A stretch of DNA of 64,000 nucleotides from Gammaproteobacteria bacterium (GCA_029881255.1 JAOUMY010000009.1:124001-188000); one strand, 5' to 3'; numbered from the stretch's first letter, positions 9,733-19,479 are shown. A program made the numbers and translations. The notes: generated by a model from the sequence alone, not told the origin.

Positions 9733-10866
9733 ATGTCACCTACGATTGAATTAGCCATGGATTTGATATCACGCCGTTCGGTTACGCCGGAAGACGCGGG
9801 ATGTCAGGAAGCGATGATTCAACGGCTGGAGGCCATCGGTTTTCAAATCGAGCGACTGCGTTTCGATGATGTAGATAATTTTTGGGCGCGTCGTGGTGAC
9901 AAAGGTCCGGTGTTGGCCTTTGCCGGTCATACCGATGTGGTACCGACTGGCCCGTTGGCTGATTGGAAGATTGAGCCGTTCACGCCGACGATAGTCGACG
10001 GCATGTTGTATGGTCGTGGTGCGGCCGACATGAAAGGCAGTCTGGCGGCGATGGTCGTTGCTTGTGAAGAGTTTGTGCAACAGCATCCAGATCACGACGG
10101 ATCAATAGCGTTTCTCATCACCAGCGACGAAGAAGGCCCAAGCATTAACGGCACCGTGAAAGTTGTTGAACACCTGGAAGCGCGCCAGGAAAAAATGGAC
10201 TACTGTATTGTCGGTGAACCAACCAGTACCAGCCAAGTTGGTGATGTGGTCAAGAATGGACGTCGCGGTTCACTCAATGCGACGCTGACTGTGCACGGCA
10301 TACAAGGTCATGTTGCCTATCCTCATCTGGCGAAAAATCCCGTACATGTCGCTGCACCTGCACTCGCCGAACTGGCGGCAACCGAGTGGGATAAAGGCAA
10401 CGAGTTCTTTCCGCAAACCACTTTTCAGATTTCCAATATCAGTGCAGGCACCGGCGCGACCAATGTGATTCCCGGTAGCATGACGGTAGTGTTCAATTTT
10501 CGCTTTTCGACAGAATTAAATAGCGAGACTATTCAACAACGCGTGATTGAATTACTTGATCGGCATGGTCTTGATTATCACATCGAGTGGAGTTTGTCCG
10601 GCAATCCATTTTTAACCGGACGTGGTGAGTTGGTCTCTGCCACACAACATGCGATCAAGACAATTACCGGAAGGGAAACAGAACTCTCAACGAGTGGCGG
10701 CACCTCTGACGGTCGCTTCATTGCACCGACAGGCGCACAGGTGTTGGAGCTTGGTCCTTTGAACGCAACGATACATAAGGTGAATGAGTGTGTTTGCGCG
10801 GAAGACCTGGATACACTCAAAGATATTTATCGCGAGGTTTTATCACGTCTACTGGTAGCTGACTAA
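9733..10866 (+). CDS. dapE: Succinyl-diaminopimelate desuccinylase DapE
   Basis: Di-zinc M20-family hydrolase that releases succinate from N-succinyl-LL-diaminopimelate, completing the branch that DapD and DapC start. At 377 residues it is of normal length. Metal and catalytic motifs: [10 protein letters not shown] (His66, Asp68), GRGAADMKG (Asp99), and TSDEEGPS with catalytic Glu133 and metal ligand Glu134. The dimerisation lid domain falls near 180-290. The stop codon overlaps the stop of the convergent kinase gene by 4 bases, leaving no room for a terminator between them. Confidence 0.96.
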   Translation: MSPTIELAMDLISRRSVTPEDAGCQEAMIQRLEAIGFQIERLRFDDVDNFWARRGDKGPVLAFAGHTDVVPTGPLADWKIEPFTPTIVDGMLYGRGAADMKGSLAAMVVACEEFVQQHPDHDGSIAFLITSDEEGPSINGTVKVVEHLEARQEKMDYCIVGEPTSTSQVGDVVKNGRRGSLNATLTVHGIQGHVAYPHLAKNPVHVAAPALAELAATEWDKGNEFFPQTTFQISNISAGTGATNVIPGSMTVVFNFRFSTELNSETIQQRVIELLDRHGLDYHIEWSLSGNPFLTGRGELVSATQHAIKTITGRETELSTSGGTSDGRFIAPTGAQVLELGPLNATIHKVNECVCAEDLDTLKDIYREVLSRLLVAD

Positions 10867-11945
10867 GGTTTATCTTCTTCGACTACGCGAAAATTCATTT
10901 TTACTAGCGCGCCACCGCTTTCCCGATTTTTCACTTCCAGCTCGCCATCAAACTTGCGCATAACCAGTCGGGCTAAAACCAGACTGGTACACAAACCTTG
11001 AACGTGATGCATCAGATCGGGGCTTTCAAAAAGATTGAAACCATAGCGAAGCTGATCTTCGGTCAAGCCTGGTCCCTGATCAGAAATACTCAGAATGAAG
11101 TTACTCCCTTTCCTCTCACCATCAATATTGATTTCGCTATTTTCTGCGGTAAATCGAATCGCATTTTCCAACACCTCAGACACAACCTCAAAAAGAAGTT
11201 TCTCATGGGAAATCACGCGTATCCTTCCCATATCCTGTAAATCTGATTTCACGTGAATATTCTTGTCTTTTATACTTTTTTGACGACTGTTCAAAATATC
11301 GCCGACCAATACCCGCAGTTCCACGACTTGCTCATCAAACTTCTCATCGCTATTCAGCATGTCGTTTAGCAGCGATATTCTTCGAATCTTGTGATGCAGT
11401 CTTTTTCCGGCCTGACGAATCTCCTTAATATAGGTCAGTACGGTCTCGTTTAGGGGCTCATTGACCAGCAAATCGGAAAAACCAATAATCGCATTGAGTG
11501 GCGTTATCGTTTCGTGATTCATTAGTTGCATAAACGTGCTTTTGTATTGATCTACTTCTTCTATATTGCGCAGCTTCGAATATACACGCACCTTGGCAAG
11601 CAATTCGTCCAACTCAACCGGTTTTGTTACATAATCGTCTGCACCTGCGGCATAGCCTTCCAGCCTTTCCTCAAGTGAAGTTTTTCCTGATACGATCAAT
11701 ACCTTTAACAGTTTATACTTTTCGTTTGCCCGAATTCTCCGACATATTTCGAGGCCGCTAATATCGGGCATAACAATATCCAGAAGAATGACATCCGGGG
11801 AGAACGAGTCCAGCATGCGCATCGCCTCTTCCCCGGTCGTAGCTGACTCAATGCGGTACTGATCCTCCAGTATTGTCCGATAAAGTTCAATATTTTCGAA
11901 CTCATCGTCAACGATCAATATTTTGTTTTTGGCCGAAGTACTCAT
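10863..11945 (-). CDS. Receiver-histidine kinase hybrid (REC-HisKA-HATPase)
   Basis: A 360-residue soluble signalling protein with no membrane segment. Residues 7-120 are a receiver domain with phospho-acceptor Asp56 ([12 protein letters not shown]) and Lys in VTKP. A HisKA-like helix pair follows with His143 in [12 protein letters not shown], which differs from the usual HELRTPL. The C-terminal ATPase domain has an N-box (EVLENAIRF) and a G-box (SDQGPGL). It is the last gene of the minus-strand signalling run, 10 bases after the PP2C-type gene. A receiver placed ahead of a kinase core suggests an intermediate relay protein whose kinase is gated by phosphorylation; that role is inference. Confidence 0.85.
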   Translation of the reverse strand: MSTSAKNKILIVDDEFENIELYRTILEDQYRIESATTGEEAMRMLDSFSPDVILLDIVMPDISGLEICRRIRANEKYKLLKVLIVSGKTSLEERLEGYAAGADDYVTKPVELDELLAKVRVYSKLRNIEEVDQYKSTFMQLMNHETITPLNAIIGFSDLLVNEPLNETVLTYIKEIRQAGKRLHHKIRRISLLNDMLNSDEKFDEQVVELRVLVGDILNSRQKSIKDKNIHVKSDLQDMGRIRVISHEKLLFEVVSEVLENAIRFTAENSEINIDGERKGSNFILSISDQGPGLTEDQLRYGFNLFESPDLMHHVQGLCTSLVLARLVMRKFDGELEVKNRESGGALVKMNFRVVEEDKP

Positions 11946-11955
11946 CGCTAATCGC

Positions 11956-13656
11956 CTACCATTTATACGTCGCTAGCACTTCGTTACCATTTCCTATATA
12001 ACGTAGTTCGGCACAAATTTGATTCAAAATCGTTACGCCTCGTCCGTGATAGGAAGACTCCGCGCTAGACTTTTCGAGTTCTACAAAATCAAACCCGTTT
12101 CCGCTATCCTTGACATTTACAAGCACAGCGCCGTTTCTTCCATCAATGGAACAGTTCAACCGGATCTCTATTTTTCCACTATCGAGACTTTCCAGACGAC
12201 GCTCTTTCTCATCGTAGAATTTTTCAAACCCGTTTGTTTGTTGCTTGATTCTGGAATCAAGATTCAACAGACCATGATCCAGCGCGTTAGAAAATAGTTC
12301 ACGCAAAATTAAATAGAGTGGTTGTTTGTGTTCAGAGATATATTCCATTTCCCCTAGTGACTGCATTATCATCGGTATCGGGTCCATCTTGCGCAATATT
12401 CCCGGGCGTAGCTCGTACGACATAGACCATTGAACCTGTGAGTCATCGGCGTCAAAAGCCTCTACAGATGACTCTGTAAAACTGATTTCTTCGCTTACGC
12501 CGCTAGTCGTTATTTCAATCAATGTGACATCATCTATCAGATCGTGTCGCTTTGGATAATTGGTAAGACAATCCAATATATTGTCGAACAGCTTTTCACC
12601 ATCGTCTGTTTTGCTTATTACACTATATACACCTGTATTTCGTATTTTATTACTAAACTCATCAAAAACTGATAAAGCCCCATCTGTAAATGCAATTATT
12701 CTGTCACCTTTCCTTAAAAAAACATCTTCCATTTCAATTTTAAATTCGTCACTACTTACTACAGCAAAAGGATAATTTTTCGACTCTATAGTCCGCCGGA
12801 TTTTATGTTTTTCATCAGAGTAGATCATGATATCGGGACTTCCACCATTCCAAACACGAAGGTGTTTTGATCTAGGATCATAGTCGATTAGTGCAGCGGC
12901 AAGAAAAATCCCCACTGGTAACACGCTACTCAATCTGGAATTTATCTCACGAACAATAGCCTCTATGGAGAACCCTTTCTCGGTCATTGAATAAAATATC
13001 CCCGCCACCGGGATAGACCCAATCGCACCGGACATACCATGACCTGTAAAATCACCTATCATTACCCGTGTAATCTTTTCCGGCGTCTTGGTGACCATCA
13101 AAATATCACCATTAAATAGCGCTTTCGGTGAAATCTTAAACTTTATAGATTCCTCATGAAGATGTTCTTTTTTTGTAATCTTATTGATTACGCCTTCTGA
13201 TATTCGATACTCATTTTCTAGCCACACATTGTGTTTTTCAATATGCGCTATTTTTTCCCTTTCAGAATGATAGAGACTACGCAATTGCAGAAAAGATTTA
13301 ATTTTAGCGTCTATCAGAATAGTGTTATATGGTTTGGTCAGAAAGTCATTTCCGCCACATTCGATACATTTTGCAAGTGAATCATCGTCAGTGAGCGCTG
13401 TGACAAAGATGATAGGGGTAAAAGTGTCAGATTCCAGCTCGCGAATCCGTACAGTCGCCTCATAACCATTTACGACAGGCATCATGATATCCATGAGAAT
13501 CACGTCGGGAGACAGCGACTGATATTGCGCTATCGCTTCTTCGCCATTATTTGCGGCAAACACTTGATAGCCCAACCTTTGAAAGATAGCCTTCAATAGG
13601 GAGATATTGGTTATATCATCGTCGACAACGAGTATTTTCGCCTTGTCTGATTGCAA
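11956..13656 (-). CDS. Receiver-PP2C phosphatase-anti-sigma kinase-like ATPase (HsbR/RsbU-type)
   Basis: A 566-residue three-domain partner-switching regulator. Residues 6-120 form a receiver with Asp56 (VILMDIMMP). A SpoIIE/PP2C phosphatase occupies about 165-385, with metal-site motifs GDFTGHGMSGA and FTDGAL. A serine-kinase-like ATPase closes the protein (N-box LRELFSNALDHG). This architecture matches the Pseudomonas HsbR type, in which phosphorylation selects between kinase and phosphatase action on a STAS partner. The STAS gene lies 19 bases upstream, so that protein is the obvious substrate. The neighbouring flagellar-type genes fit a link to motility, but no anti-sigma factor is in the window. 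Confidence 0.88.
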   Translation of the reverse strand: MQSDKAKILVVDDDITNISLLKAIFQRLGYQVFAANNGEEAIAQYQSLSPDVILMDIMMPVVNGYEATVRIRELESDTFTPIIFVTALTDDDSLAKCIECGGNDFLTKPYNTILIDAKIKSFLQLRSLYHSEREKIAHIEKHNVWLENEYRISEGVINKITKKEHLHEESIKFKISPKALFNGDILMVTKTPEKITRVMIGDFTGHGMSGAIGSIPVAGIFYSMTEKGFSIEAIVREINSRLSSVLPVGIFLAAALIDYDPRSKHLRVWNGGSPDIMIYSDEKHKIRRTIESKNYPFAVVSSDEFKIEMEDVFLRKGDRIIAFTDGALSVFDEFSNKIRNTGVYSVISKTDDGEKLFDNILDCLTNYPKRHDLIDDVTLIEITTSGVSEEISFTESSVEAFDADDSQVQWSMSYELRPGILRKMDPIPMIMQSLGEMEYISEHKQPLYLILRELFSNALDHGLLNLDSRIKQQTNGFEKFYDEKERRLESLDSGKIEIRLNCSIDGRNGAVLVNVKDSGNGFDFVELEKSSAESSYHGRGVTILNQICAELRYIGNGNEVLATYKW

Positions 13657-13675
13657 GAGCTTTCTCCGGAATTCT

Positions 13676-13975
13676 CTACTCTACGTTGAACAGACTATCG
13701 AACTGAATCATGCTCAGGGTTTTTTTGACATCCTCATTACAATTCCGGATATGGATATTCTTTCCATTACCGCCAATGTAATCCTTTAGTACCAAAAGCA
13801 TTCCGCAAGCGGTACTATCCATAAACTCTGTTTGACCAAGATCAATAACGAAGCTGTTTACTTCTTTACCAACTTCCTCGTAAGCGCGACGAAAGTCTTT
13901 CTGCACTGAAAAATCAAAGCGATTCCCAACGTTTATAGTCAGTGTATTTCCGTCTATCCTATGATTAATCGACAT
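13676..13975 (-). CDS. STAS-domain anti-sigma factor antagonist (HsbA-like)
   Basis: A 99-residue single STAS domain of the SpoIIAA/HsbA type. The conserved phosphorylation loop is FMDSTACGML with Ser54 at the canonical position. It lies 14 bases after the chemoreceptor gene and 19 before the PP2C-type gene, so its phosphorylation state is probably set by that neighbour. By analogy with HsbA it would bind an anti-sigma factor or a diguanylate cyclase. That partner is not visible here. Confidence 0.88.
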   Translation of the reverse strand: MSINHRIDGNTLTINVGNRFDFSVQKDFRRAYEEVGKEVNSFVIDLGQTEFMDSTACGMLLVLKDYIGGNGKNIHIRNCNEDVKKTLSMIQFDSLFNVE

Positions 13976-13989
13976 AAATCTTCCTCATT

Positions 13990-15159
13990 TCAAAATAAAT
14001 CAATGTCACCTTCATCCATGCTGGTCTGCTCCACCGCCTTTCTTAGCGTATTTCTGTACTGACTCACACTGCTTTCGAGTATGTCCAGGCGATTTTCTCC
14101 GGTCAGATTGGCGTCCGCCTCACCTGTACTTTCCACCAGTTTCGCGATGTTCTCGTTCTTCTTCTGAATGTATTCGAGTATTTGTCTCACCATGTCTTCA
14201 AACTGCAAATTCCTGATGGCTACACCGACTTGAGAATCAATATCGCCACTGATAGTCGATGCCTGAGCCAAGGCAGTTGCGTAGTTTTCTTCCATTTTTC
14301 CCAAACGCCCCATCAAGACATCGGCCTTTTCTTTGGCAGAGATATGAATATTCATATCTCTGGCCGCAAGTTGGAAAATAATTTCTCTCGCTTCAGATAT
14401 TGTATTCCGAGTTTTCTGCATCTGTTTTTCTATGTCGTCGCTAAATTGTCGTGAGTTTTCCGATAAGGTTCTCACCTCGTCGGCAACCACGGCAAACCCA
14501 CGCCCCGCGTCACCGGCCCGCGCGGCTTCTATCGCAGCATTGAGTGCGAGCAGATTGGTCTGGTCAGCGATTCCCCGCACATTATCCAGCGAGGAAAATA
14601 TTCCACCCATCTGATCAACCATGTCATCAATTCTATGCACGATAAGTACGCCCTGCTTACTTATATCTACAAAAAGATTAATGAAATACTGAATAATTTG
14701 CGAAACCTCATCGCACACACTGGCAATCGTGACGACTTCTTCGTCGCCTTCACTACGTGCGCGTTTTAGCACACGGCTTATCAAGTCTTTTTGCTCACTG
14801 GTCAGCTCTGACAGTTTGCTAAAACTTGTGTTGAGTTCGCCTATCGCCCTGGACACCAGGTCAGTAACCTGCAAAACCTCTTTTTCGCTACCTCTTAACT
14901 CTTCACAGACGAGCTCTTTTGCTTCTTCGAGCTTACGAGATAAGTACTCTTCCGTCTCATCGACAGGCTCAAGTTCTGCCGCCGTTTTTGCATTCTCGAA
15001 CTTACGCAACGCGACGATCAAAACAAACAACCAACATGCACTCAGTACAAACAAGGCAGTTTTCGCCGTCAACAGATCAGGAGTGATGGTATGTCCCACG
15101 GCCAGCAACAATGCGGCACCAATTGGTGGCAAACCATATCCCAATAACTGTTTAAACAT
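13990..15159 (-). CDS. Methyl-accepting chemotaxis protein without a periplasmic sensor
   Basis: A 389-residue chemoreceptor-type protein. Two adjacent hydrophobic segments (about residues 8-26 and 34-53) are joined by a very short loop, so there is no periplasmic ligand domain. The signalling hairpin tip is intact ([35 protein letters not shown]). No HAMP domain is evident. It heads a run with a STAS protein, a PP2C-type phosphatase and a kinase rather than CheA/CheW genes. It may sense a cytoplasmic or membrane-potential signal and feed this pathway; that is inference. Confidence 0.88.
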   Translation of the reverse strand: MFKQLLGYGLPPIGAALLLAVGHTITPDLLTAKTALFVLSACWLFVLIVALRKFENAKTAAELEPVDETEEYLSRKLEEAKELVCEELRGSEKEVLQVTDLVSRAIGELNTSFSKLSELTSEQKDLISRVLKRARSEGDEEVVTIASVCDEVSQIIQYFINLFVDISKQGVLIVHRIDDMVDQMGGIFSSLDNVRGIADQTNLLALNAAIEAARAGDAGRGFAVVADEVRTLSENSRQFSDDIEKQMQKTRNTISEAREIIFQLAARDMNIHISAKEKADVLMGRLGKMEENYATALAQASTISGDIDSQVGVAIRNLQFEDMVRQILEYIQKKNENIAKLVESTGEADANLTGENRLDILESSVSQYRNTLRKAVEQTSMDEGDIDLF

Positions 15160-15464
15160 CGCGGTATAAACCCACTTTTCCGTGTCTATTCATTCGTATA
15201 TTGGGTTATCGACATAGGTATATGAAAAAAGACTGTGTTTAACATATTGTTACAATCAGTGTATTTTCTATGTGGCTATCAGGTGCGCGCCTGTTCCCGC
15301 ACTCCGGCGTCTTTCTTGCTATGCTGGACAGTATAAATTCTTCTAAATCAGGGAATTCGGGCCCGATATCGCTATCACGAGCACAGGTATTTATTCGAAT
15401 AGATTAGTAAAACCCTTCTTATATAGGACGATATAAGTAAGACGAACTATCTTTGTGATGTGAA
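15160..15464 (+). other. Divergent intergenic region between the chemoreceptor and FliK-like genes
   Basis: These 305 bases separate divergent genes and must contain promoters for both. No coding frame or RNA gene is recognisable. A flagellar-type promoter-like pair facing the FliK-like gene is listed separately. The stretch near 15180-15260 is AT-rich. Confidence 0.5.
15344..15369 (+). promoter_or_regulatory. Possible sigma-28 (FliA) type promoter for the FliK-like operon
   Basis: TAAA at 15344-15347 is followed after 14 bases by CCCGATAT at 15362-15369. The enterobacterial FliA consensus is TAAA-N15-GCCGATAA, so the boxes fit well but the spacer is one base short. It points at the FliK-like gene, whose start is 96 bases downstream. 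The assignment is by eye only. Confidence 0.35.
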
Positions 15465-17102
15465 ATGGAAATAAGCAATACTCAACTCCAAGCCTTGCAA
15501 CAGGCAATCAGCCTGACAAGTAGCCGACTCCGTACTGAGGGACTCAGTGTCGGACAGCAGCTTCAAGCTCGTGTCGTTGCGGTAAATCCTGATGGTCAGA
15601 TTACACTGCATATCAATAACACCATACTCAATGCACGTAGCCAGCTACCACTCTCACAGGGACAATTGCTGCAACTCGTGGTAGCTCAGTTGGGAAAAAA
15701 GATATTGCTCATACCGACACAGAAGGCCATTGATGACGCCGTACTCGCACATAGCATAAGGCAAACCCTCCCCTTGCAGCAGCCGCTCAAGGATACGATT
15801 CAACAGTTACTACAGGTCATGCATCAGAATACCGCGAAAGCAGATACGCTTCCGCCCTCAGTGGTCAGCGCAGTTCGGCAATTTATGCAGAATCTGCCCA
15901 CCAGCAAAGATGTAGAACAAGCCAAGCAACTTAAGCAGGTTCTGCGAAATGCCGGGACGTTTTTTGAACGTGGTCTCGCGCAAATGGCCAATGGACTAAA
16001 ATCTGAAAATATCGGTAAGGACTTGAAAGCTATGTTGATGCGTCTGCGCGATCAACTGCAGCAGTCAACACCCGGAACCACATCAACCGCAAAAAACACA
16101 TCTCCCTCGGCTACACAAGAAGGCGCGCGAGCAAACAATACTCCGCCACAAGCTGGTACAACCCAGGCCACTAACCCTAGCCTGACTCAAGGACGAGGCG
16201 CATCGACAACTCAGCAATCAACCGCTACGCAAACGCCTTTACCTCAATCCCAAACCACTACTGGCCAGACTGGCAATACCAATACTGCACAAACCGCTTC
16301 GCAGCAACAGCAAACGACTCAGACACAACATTCAACAGCGACGGCCACGTCTAAACAACAAACCACGCCACAAGGCGAAACGCAAAAAATGCCTGAACAA
16401 CGACCTGGCATCCCTATGCCGAAAGCTGCTACGCAAGCCGCGCGCCCCTTGTTAAACACAGCATTGAATTCACAGCCCACGACAACGACATCGCAACCAC
16501 TCAAAACGCCTATCGACGCTTCGAGAGGTGATAGACCCGAGCTCAAAACCGATTTGGCGAACGCAATGACAAAGAATGCGACAGTCAAAGGGGAAAGCGC
16601 GAATACACTGGCAGCTCGGTCCGCCGCGCAGGAAAGTGTTGTTGAACTGGTACGCCATGTGGAAAACGCGCTGGCCCGCACGCAATTGCATCAGCTCAAT
16701 ACGCTTAACGATAACGAAGCAGGCAAGCTCGCGTGGTCCTTGGAAATACCTATTCGCAACGATGATGACGATGTGAATGTACTGAATATGCGCATATTTG
16801 GTGACGCAGAACAAAAAAGTGAGTACGGCGAAATTCCCATCACCGTAACCCTTGAGGTCGCCTTGAAATACATCGGGCCTGTATTCGCCAAAATCACATT
16901 GCTCAAGGATCGAGTTTCTGTCGGCTTCTGGGCTGAACAAAAAGACACGGTTGAACTATTCACTCATCAACTCGATACACTTGAAAGTCGCTTGCAGGAC
17001 TCCGGCTTGACTACCGACAACATCTGCTGTCATCACGGCCCCTCCCCGAGTAAATTACAACCGATTCCACAGATCTCAGGTCTGGTGGATGTGAAGGCAT
17101 GA
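15465..17102 (+). CDS. FliK-like flagellar hook-length control family protein
   Basis: A 545-residue protein with the FliK layout. The N-terminal part (about 1-190) is hydrophilic and helical. A long Gln/Thr/Ser-rich low-complexity linker spans about 195-350. A C-terminal Flg_hook-like domain (about 420-530) includes LEIPIRND and ITVTLEVALKYIGPVFAKI. FliK measures hook length and switches export specificity through FlhB. It overlaps the next, FlhB-like, gene by 4 bases (ATGA). Such a FliK-like/FlhB-like pair outside the main flagellar cluster is known in several gammaproteobacteria, and its exact role is not settled. Confidence 0.8.
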   Translation: MEISNTQLQALQQAISLTSSRLRTEGLSVGQQLQARVVAVNPDGQITLHINNTILNARSQLPLSQGQLLQLVVAQLGKKILLIPTQKAIDDAVLAHSIRQTLPLQQPLKDTIQQLLQVMHQNTAKADTLPPSVVSAVRQFMQNLPTSKDVEQAKQLKQVLRNAGTFFERGLAQMANGLKSENIGKDLKAMLMRLRDQLQQSTPGTTSTAKNTSPSATQEGARANNTPPQAGTTQATNPSLTQGRGASTTQQSTATQTPLPQSQTTTGQTGNTNTAQTASQQQQTTQTQHSTATATSKQQTTPQGETQKMPEQRPGIPMPKAATQAARPLLNTALNSQPTTTTSQPLKTPIDASRGDRPELKTDLANAMTKNATVKGESANTLAARSAAQESVVELVRHVENALARTQLHQLNTLNDNEAGKLAWSLEIPIRNDDDDVNVLNMRIFGDAEQKSEYGEIPITVTLEVALKYIGPVFAKITLLKDRVSVGFWAEQKDTVELFTHQLDTLESRLQDSGLTTDNICCHHGPSPSKLQPIPQISGLVDVKA

Positions 17103-17449
17103 GCGAAGAAGAAAAAATTCCGGGCAAGCCATCATCAGCTGTAGCGCTACGCTATGACGGCGATAGTGCTCCGCGCGTCATTGCCAAAGGCGAAGGTCAC
17201 ATTGCGGAGAAAATTATCGAGATCGCGGAAGAACACGGTATCGTGCTCTACCAGGACTCAGAGCTGGTAAAGCTGTTATCAAAGCTCGATCTAAACGAAG
17301 AAATTCCTAACAATCTTTATCACGCGGTCGCCGCCGTACTGGCCTTTGTCTATCGCATAAATGGTGAGGCAGGCAAACACGCCGGTGATCCTCAAATAAA
17401 AAACGCCTCTCCCCTCGAAAAGCAAAACTCTCACGAAAAAGACGCTTAG
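17099..17449 (+). CDS. FlhB-like C-terminal-domain protein (export-switch family)
   Basis: A 116-residue protein matching only the cytoplasmic C-terminal domain of FlhB/YscU. It begins where FlhB would have finished its self-cleavage site: the expected NPTH is replaced by KPSS before AVALRYDG. It has no membrane part, so it cannot build an export gate. Stand-alone relatives (FhlB/FlhX, YlqH-type) can substitute for the FlhB C-terminal fragment in some bacteria. The 4-base overlap with the FliK-like gene supports a joint function in substrate switching. The tail past residue 95 is polar and unconserved. Confidence 0.82.
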   Translation: MSEEEKIPGKPSSAVALRYDGDSAPRVIAKGEGHIAEKIIEIAEEHGIVLYQDSELVKLLSKLDLNEEIPNNLYHAVAAVLAFVYRINGEAGKHAGDPQIKNASPLEKQNSHEKDA

Positions 17450-17536
17450 TGAGTCGCCTCGACACGACATCGGCAGTGAACTATTATATGCACTTTTCTG
17501 CATAAAAATAGTTCTTGGCGACAGGGTTGAACGATA

Positions 17537-18085
17537 GTGTCACTAAAACATGCCGTATTGATCGCGCTCGAAGAAAATGAAGGCAGCGGTTATGAAATCA
17601 CCAAGTGGTTCGAAGACGGACCTGGTCATTTCTGGTTCGCCACACACCAGCAAATTTACCGTGAACTGGCCAAAATGACTGATGATGGCTGGGTGAGTTT
17701 TAATGAAGTGCAGCAACAGGGCAAACCGGCAAAAAAAATGTACCAGCTGACCACACAAGGTCGCAACGCCTTAGTCGAGTGGTTGCTCGAACCTGGCAGT
17801 CCTTCACCACTGAAAGACACATTATTGATGAAAATCTATTCCGGTCATCTGGTATCGCCGAAACATTTGCTCGAAGAATTATTGCGCGTTAAACACGCAA
17901 ACGAGGAAACCTTAAGTCGCTACCATCAAATTGAAGAAGAGTTGTATACCACAGAAAACAGGAAAGTCGAGTGCGTGCAATTCGCCCATCTCACCTTACG
18001 CAACGGCATCATCATGCTAACTGCCTGGCTGATGTGGGCCGACGAAGTCATTCAGTTTCTCAATAAAAAAATCAAACCCTATTGA
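17537..18085 (+). CDS. PadR-family transcriptional regulator
   Basis: A 182-residue cytoplasmic repressor-type protein. The N-terminal winged helix (about 1-85; GSGYEITKWF and THQQIYRELAKMTDDGWV) is followed by a helical Vir_act_alpha_C-type dimerisation domain. Members of this family answer to phenolic acids or other small molecules; the effector here is unknown. The start is GTG at 17537. It sits 87 bases after the FlhB-like gene, and no target gene is obvious next to it. A strong hairpin follows the stop codon. Confidence 0.88.
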   Translation: MSLKHAVLIALEENEGSGYEITKWFEDGPGHFWFATHQQIYRELAKMTDDGWVSFNEVQQQGKPAKKMYQLTTQGRNALVEWLLEPGSPSPLKDTLLMKIYSGHLVSPKHLLEELLRVKHANEETLSRYHQIEEELYTTENRKVECVQFAHLTLRNGIIMLTAWLMWADEVIQFLNKKIKPY

Positions 18086-18090
18086 AACGA

Positions 18091-18116
18091 AAAAAGCGGC
18101 CAAAAAGGCCGCTTTT
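18091..18116. terminator. Bidirectional intrinsic terminator
   Basis: GCGGCC and GGCCGC (18096-18101 and 18107-18112) pair around an AAAAA loop. The stem is flanked by an A-run on the left and TTTT on the right, so it can end transcription from both strands. It lies between the convergent PadR-type and lipoprotein genes. Confidence 0.85.
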
Positions 18117-18135
18117 CTCTAGTCCATAGCGAAGT

Positions 18136-19479
18136 TTACTCAGTTACCGGCATCATACCGCTATTACTATGTTCGCCTACATGCTCGACACTCACAGAGG
18201 TAATGATGAAACTGCCTGCCATATCGAGATAGCCTTTCAGTTCAACCTCAACACCGGCCACAAGTGCCGCCATATGTCTGTCTCTGATCTTCACTGTGGT
18301 CAAATCGACAAGCACTGTCGTTTCAACAACCGCGCCATTGGTATCTGTGGATTGTACGGATACCGCAATCACACTTCCGTCAATACTAAGTAGCGTGCCT
18401 TTCACTTCATGCTCGTTAGCGTCGTCGCCGTCATCATCCATATCTTCGACTTCAACCGAGCTAATGACAAAAGCGCCGGTCGCATCAACATGGCCTTCGA
18501 TCTCAACTTCAACACCGACAGCCATTTTCGCCAGATCGTTGTCATTGATTTTCACCGTAGACAAATCAACGGTATAAACCGTTTCTACCGTCGCGCCATT
18601 GGCATCAGTGGATTGCACCAAAACCGAAATTACATTGTCTTGGATAGACTGAACAGTGCCTTTGACTTCCTGCTCGTTATCGTCATTGGCCATGTCATCT
18701 GTATCGTCCATAGCGTCGTCGCCATTATCGTCCATGACTTCATCGCCACTGTCATCTACGACATCACTATTGGCGTCATCATCACCCACGCTATCATCCG
18801 ATCCGTTTTCGCTTTCAGGCATACGTATCTTTAACACGCGTGTGGTAAACAGGTTATTGGCATCAATTGTACCCTTCAGCTCAATACTTGCGCCGACAGT
18901 AATATCGTTAATCGATCCCATTTTCAGAAATGCGTCACTAACGGTAACGCTGATTTGCGCACCCAAGTCTGCTGTCGAGTGCTCGACTTCCACAATACTC
19001 ACCACAATGACATTACCGGCAATACTGGATACCACGCCCTTAATTTCAACATGGCTATCGGCTTCTACATCACCTTCGACTTCAGCAGTCGGCGCATCGA
19101 CCAGGCCAGCGCCCACGACCAGGAGCTTATTGCCGTCGTCATTGCTACCCGACATATCGTTCTCAACTTCGATTTTCACTGCGCTAATGGAATTCGTCGT
19201 CGCATCAAATTCGCCAGTGACTTCAAGTTTGTCACCTACCTGAACATCCGTCAGATTCAGCGTCGCGTGGTTATCGCTGATAACAACGCCATCATTGAAC
19301 ACGACGTTAACTTGTACGCCGTCTTCGGTCATCAGCTGTATGCTAGAGGCATCCACGCCGACAACTTCTCCTTCAACTTTGTTTTTTGGGCTGAGAAGAT
19401 TGGCAGAATCGCCACCCACTTGAGAACAGGCACCCAGGCTCAACGCCAGCACCAGTATTAAGACCATACGTAAGGACAT
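18136..19479 (-). CDS. DUF5666-repeat lipoprotein with acidic linker
   Basis: A 447-residue secreted lipoprotein. A short signal peptide ends in a lipobox LGAC within the first 20 residues. The start is ATG 19477-19479, with GGAGG placed 5 bases upstream; a GTG just before it is less well spaced. At least four DUF5666-like beta units follow, each ending in a pattern such as GVEVELKGYLD..SFIITSV; the last two are clear copies of one another. Between the first and second pair lies a strongly acidic Asp-rich linker (about 225-275), which might bind calcium. The function of DUF5666 is unknown. The gene stands alone, with terminators or gaps on both sides. Confidence 0.8.
   Translation of the reverse strand: MSLRMVLILVLALSLGACSQVGGDSANLLSPKNKVEGEVVGVDASSIQLMTEDGVQVNVVFNDGVVISDNHATLNLTDVQVGDKLEVTGEFDATTNSISAVKIEVENDMSGSNDDGNKLLVVGAGLVDAPTAEVEGDVEADSHVEIKGVVSSIAGNVIVVSIVEVEHSTADLGAQISVTVSDAFLKMGSINDITVGASIELKGTIDANNLFTTRVLKIRMPESENGSDDSVGDDDANSDVVDDSGDEVMDDNGDDAMDDTDDMANDDNEQEVKGTVQSIQDNVISVLVQSTDANGATVETVYTVDLSTVKINDNDLAKMAVGVEVEIEGHVDATGAFVISSVEVEDMDDDGDDANEHEVKGTLLSIDGSVIAVSVQSTDTNGAVVETTVLVDLTTVKIRDRHMAALVAGVEVELKGYLDMAGSFIITSVSVEHVGEHSNSGMMPVTE

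Noticed and set aside
16319-16940. Antisense open frames over the FliK-like linker
   Set aside because: They are explained by the low-complexity Thr/Gln/Ala codons of the FliK-like gene.
18656-19243. 195-codon open frame on the plus strand
   Set aside because: It lies antisense to the repeat-rich lipoprotein; Ser/Thr-rich translation reflects the Asp/Val codons of the real gene.
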